Below, in pieces: positions 11,382-13,123 of a stretch of DNA of 13,123 nt. This DNA comes from an uncultured Verrucomicrobiota bacterium (GTDB lineage: Bacteria; Verrucomicrobiota; Verrucomicrobiia; Limisphaerales; UBA9464), in contig CAIYFP010000169.1 of NCBI GenBank assembly GCA_903925515.1, positions 1-13,123 of the forward strand. Direction: 5' to 3'. Both the position numbers and the translations under genes were made by a program. The notes below the pieces were generated by a model. It worked only from the letters and a program-made list of their open reading frames with translations, searched no databases and had not been told where the DNA came from. The first letter of the stretch is position 1. The number at the start of each line of letters is the position of its first letter.

Positions 11382-12467
11382 ATGAATTCCATCGCATGGG
11401 CCGGAGCCCTCCCCGGCCGCATCAAAGCCCCCTTGCTTGCCAGCCTCCTCGCGCTCCTCTCCTTCCTTCGGCCCACCCCGGTCCTGGGAGCCGACGCGGC
11501 CGGAATCCAACGAGACCTGAGCTTGGTGGACCTGCGGAGGCTGGTGCTCGAGCAGAACGAGCAAATCCAGGCCCGCCTCTACGAGTCCGAGGCCAGCGAA
11601 CGCATCGCACGCGGGGAACGCGGCATCTTCGAGCCCGCGCTTGTCGTCGGCGCCGACTATCAAGACACCCTTCGCCCCAACAACCGGCAGCAGACCGCCC
11701 AGCTCGGGTTCTTCGCACGCCCCACCTTTGCCGAGCGCAACACCCTCTACAACGCGGGCCTGGAGTTCCTTCTCGGCACCGGCGCGAAGGTCCGCACCGG
11801 CTACGCCCTCCGGGAGCTGAACAACAACATCGGCGCCCCGGAGACCAATGCCCTGCGCCTGACGGGGCGCCAGTACGAGACCTTCGTCGGGATCAGCGCC
11901 ACCCAGCCCCTCCTCAAGGGCGCGGGCATCGACGCCACGACGGCCAAGATCCGGCTCGCGGCCATCGCGTCCTCCGTGGCCCTCCAGGAGTACCGGCGCC
12001 AGGTCTTCCTCGCCCTCGCAAGCGCCGAGGCGTCGTACTGGGACCTTCGCCTCGCCCAAGAGCAAGCCACCATCACGGCCGACTCCGTCGGCACCGCGAC
12101 CCGGGTGCTCGCCGACAACGAGGCCCGGCTCGAAGTCGGCAAGGGGTCCGCCCTCGACGTCGTCCAGGCCCAGGCGGCCGTGGCCTCGCGCAAGGCCCGC
12201 CTCGCGCAGGCGCGCCAGACCGCGTTCGACTACGCCAGCCGGCTGAGCAGCCTTTACTCCCAGTTCACCGGGGCCGACACCGCCCTTCCACGCGCCGTCG
12301 ATTCGCCGGAAACCGCCGAGCCCGCCCCCTCCCACAAGGCACACCAGCCCGCTCTCAGACACCCACGCAGTCCCCTCGCACGAGGTCCGCCCCGCCCTCA
12401 CACGCCCGCTGTACCCCGCAGTCCCGTACGAAGCTCCAAGCACTGTAAGGCTCCAAGACCCCGATGA
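11382..12467 (+). CDS. TolC-family outer-membrane efflux protein, 3' end lost at a sequence junction
   Basis: The N-terminal ~310 residues are a TolC/OEP-type outer-membrane channel protein, the exit duct of tripartite efflux or type I secretion. A signal peptide spans residues 1-36 (basic RIK, hydrophobic core, PVLGA). Then come LSLVDLRRLVLEQNEQIQ, the first-repeat start of OEP, a beta-barrel segment with GYALRELNNN and SATQPLLKGAGID, and long coiled helices such as EASYWDLRLAQEQATI and ARLEVGKGSALDVVQAQAAV. Family members usually run 430-500 residues. Here recognisable sequence stops at about residue 310 (base ~12,315), after LYSQFTGADTALPRAVDSPE. The last ~50 residues up to the TGA at 12467 are Pro/Arg/His-rich antisense of a different coding region. 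The ATG at 11382 is preferred to a TTG at 11370. As it stands the product is truncated; a chimeric assembly is a strong alternative. Confidence 0.8.
   Translation: MNSIAWAGALPGRIKAPLLASLLALLSFLRPTPVLGADAAGIQRDLSLVDLRRLVLEQNEQIQARLYESEASERIARGERGIFEPALVVGADYQDTLRPNNRQQTAQLGFFARPTFAERNTLYNAGLEFLLGTGAKVRTGYALRELNNNIGAPETNALRLTGRQYETFVGISATQPLLKGAGIDATTAKIRLAAIASSVALQEYRRQVFLALASAEASYWDLRLAQEQATITADSVGTATRVLADNEARLEVGKGSALDVVQAQAAVASRKARLAQARQTAFDYASRLSSLYSQFTGADTALPRAVDSPETAEPAPSHKAHQPALRHPRSPLARGPPRPHTPAVPRSPVRSSKHCKAPRPR
12305..12325. other. Junction between tolC-like gene and foreign repeat DNA
   Basis: To the left, the plus strand codes for the TolC-type protein with C-ending codons. To the right, coding moves to the minus strand, the plus strand becomes C- and A-rich and poor in G, and the repeat protein begins. 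The minus-strand repeat stays homologous until about 12,312-12,320, and the TolC homology ends at about the same point, so the break lies within a few bases of CCGGAAACCGCCGAG. No target-site duplication or mobile-element end is visible here. Confidence 0.65.
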
Positions 12468-13123
12468 CCCCCCGTTCCCTCGACCCACAACACTCACCAA
12501 CCCGCCATCCACAGACAGATACAGGCTGCCGCTCCCCACACGCAACCCCACGCTCACTGACACAACCAAGCTGCCCCTCAAGCCAGACCCGCTCACGCAC
12601 ACCACAGACGTCTCAGACTCCCACAAGCTCCCCTCGCATCCCGTAGCCCCCACACGAGCCTTCCCGCTCAGCCCTCCAAGCCCCATCCCCGACCCCGCGA
12701 CGCTCAGCCTCAAGGACCCCGTAGCCCCCACGTTGCCCCGCCGCACAGAGCTCACAGCCTCCTCGTCCACAGATACCCCAGAAGACAAGCTCCCAACAAG
12801 TACCCCCACGCTCAACGACACACGCACGCTCCCCCTCCAGCCCGCTCCTCCCCCGCACATCACACTCGTCGCAGACACCCACAAAGAGCTCTCGCACACC
12901 GTCCCGCCCAGTCGCACGCGCAGTGTTCCAGACCGCGTCCCCATGCTCGACCCCACAACAGTCACAGACCTCGACCCGCTGCCTCCAAAGTTCGCCCTCA
13001 ACCCCACGCTCAGCAACCCGATGTCAGCCGACAATGCCGCAGTCACGCTCCCGACATCCACGCCCACACTTACCGCCGACCTCAAGCTCCCCATTGCAAC
13101 AGTCCCCACAAGACACCGCGCAC
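12312..13123 (-). CDS. Partial IPT/TIG-like repeat protein, open past the right edge
   Basis: About 270 residues are encoded on the minus strand without a stop, entering from beyond the right edge. They form an 86-residue tandem repeat: the end of one unit, two full units and most of a third. Each unit has the pattern G-S-x-S-V-T-V-x-G-S-x-x-G, then R-V-G-x-T-x-C-E-x-x-x-W-x-S, then a second Cys 13 residues after the first. The three pairs are CESSLWVSATSVMC, CEGSLWESETSVVC and CEGTAWVSESGLVC. The period is exact (258 bases between the first cysteines). The pattern suggests a beta-sandwich with a disulfide, as in IPT/TIG-like extracellular domains; from memory such repeats occur in very large algal and protist surface proteins. 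The frame continues antisense into the tolC-like gene, where it has no repeat character, so its real 3' end is missing. Codons are rich in G and T, unlike every other gene in the window. Confidence 0.6.
12315..13123 (-). repeat. 258-base tandem coding repeat
   Basis: The first cysteine codon of successive units begins (minus strand) at 12896, 12638 and 12380, so the period is exactly 258 bases. Similarity is visible in the DNA as well: in each unit the cysteine-pair segment reads, on the plus strand, as a variant of CAGACNCCCACNNAG followed by CTCGCA. Copies differ at many sites, so this is an old, diverged array rather than a recent slippage product. Confidence 0.6.

Noticed and set aside
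11177..11476. N-terminal extension of SufT to about 280 residues
   Set aside because: It would run antisense through the start and signal peptide of the tolC-like gene. The ATG at 11176 gives the standard SufT N-terminus.
11283..12311. Continuation of the minus-strand repeat protein through the tolC-like gene
   Set aside because: The 86-residue periodicity and cysteine pairs stop at about 12,312. The rest is the antisense of clear TolC coding sequence.
12330..13123. Non-coding low-complexity or satellite DNA, suggested by the C/A-rich plus strand
   Set aside because: The minus strand is open throughout with a precise 86-codon period and conserved cysteine pairs, which fits coding sequence better.

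Overview
The window is GC-rich bacterial DNA, most likely from a Verrucomicrobiota chromosome. That assignment is an inference. It rests on a secreted ThuA/3-keto-glycoside hydrolase fusion, a membrane-anchored solenoid with W-A-x-x-D-P repeats, an uncoupled sufT, GC-rich spacers carrying a dispersed palindromic repeat, and poor Shine-Dalgarno signals. The last ~800 bases do not look like the rest and may come from another organism.

Layout. Bases 1-519 hold no convincing gene, only two inverted repeats. A complete tRNA-Leu(UAA) with encoded CCA follows at 520-605 (minus). Next come two minus-strand carbohydrate genes, rhaA (L-rhamnose isomerase) and, upstream of it, a secreted ThuA-DUF1080 fusion; 43 bases separate them and they look like an operon. 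A small pterin-4a-carbinolamine dehydratase runs the other way. It converges on a family-4 (4Fe-4S) uracil-DNA glycosylase across a spacer with a dispersed repeat and a perfect 9-bp hairpin. Divergent from the glycosylase is a 794-aa membrane-anchored protein made mostly of about twenty 32-residue helical repeats. Then, all on minus, come a minimal nucleotidyltransferase overlapped by a small partner gene (toxin-antitoxin-like), a DegT-type PLP sugar aminotransferase, a GreA/GreB-like RNA-polymerase secondary-channel protein, a 486-base gene-free spacer with the second copy of the dispersed repeat, and sufT. A TolC-type outer-membrane efflux gene starts divergently from sufT.

The tolC-like gene loses its homology near base 12,310-12,320. 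From there to the right edge the plus strand is poor in G, and the minus strand carries an open frame, continuing past the edge, that encodes 86-residue repeats. Each repeat has a cysteine pair 13 residues apart, C-E-x-x-x-W-x-S/E-x-S/T-x-x-x-C. The repeats resemble IPT/TIG-like surface repeats that I recall from large algal and protist proteins. This is either a foreign insertion or, more likely, a chimeric assembly join.

How the genes relate: ThuA-DUF1080 plus RhaA fits breakdown of rhamnose-containing glycosides through 3-keto intermediates. The other genes (DNA repair, Fe-S assembly, RNA-polymerase modulation, pterin recycling, surface-sugar amination, efflux) look like ordinary chromosomal genes with no common pathway. 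The points most worth following up are the foreign repeat frame and its junction, the nucleotidyltransferase pair, the solenoid protein and the dispersed repeat.
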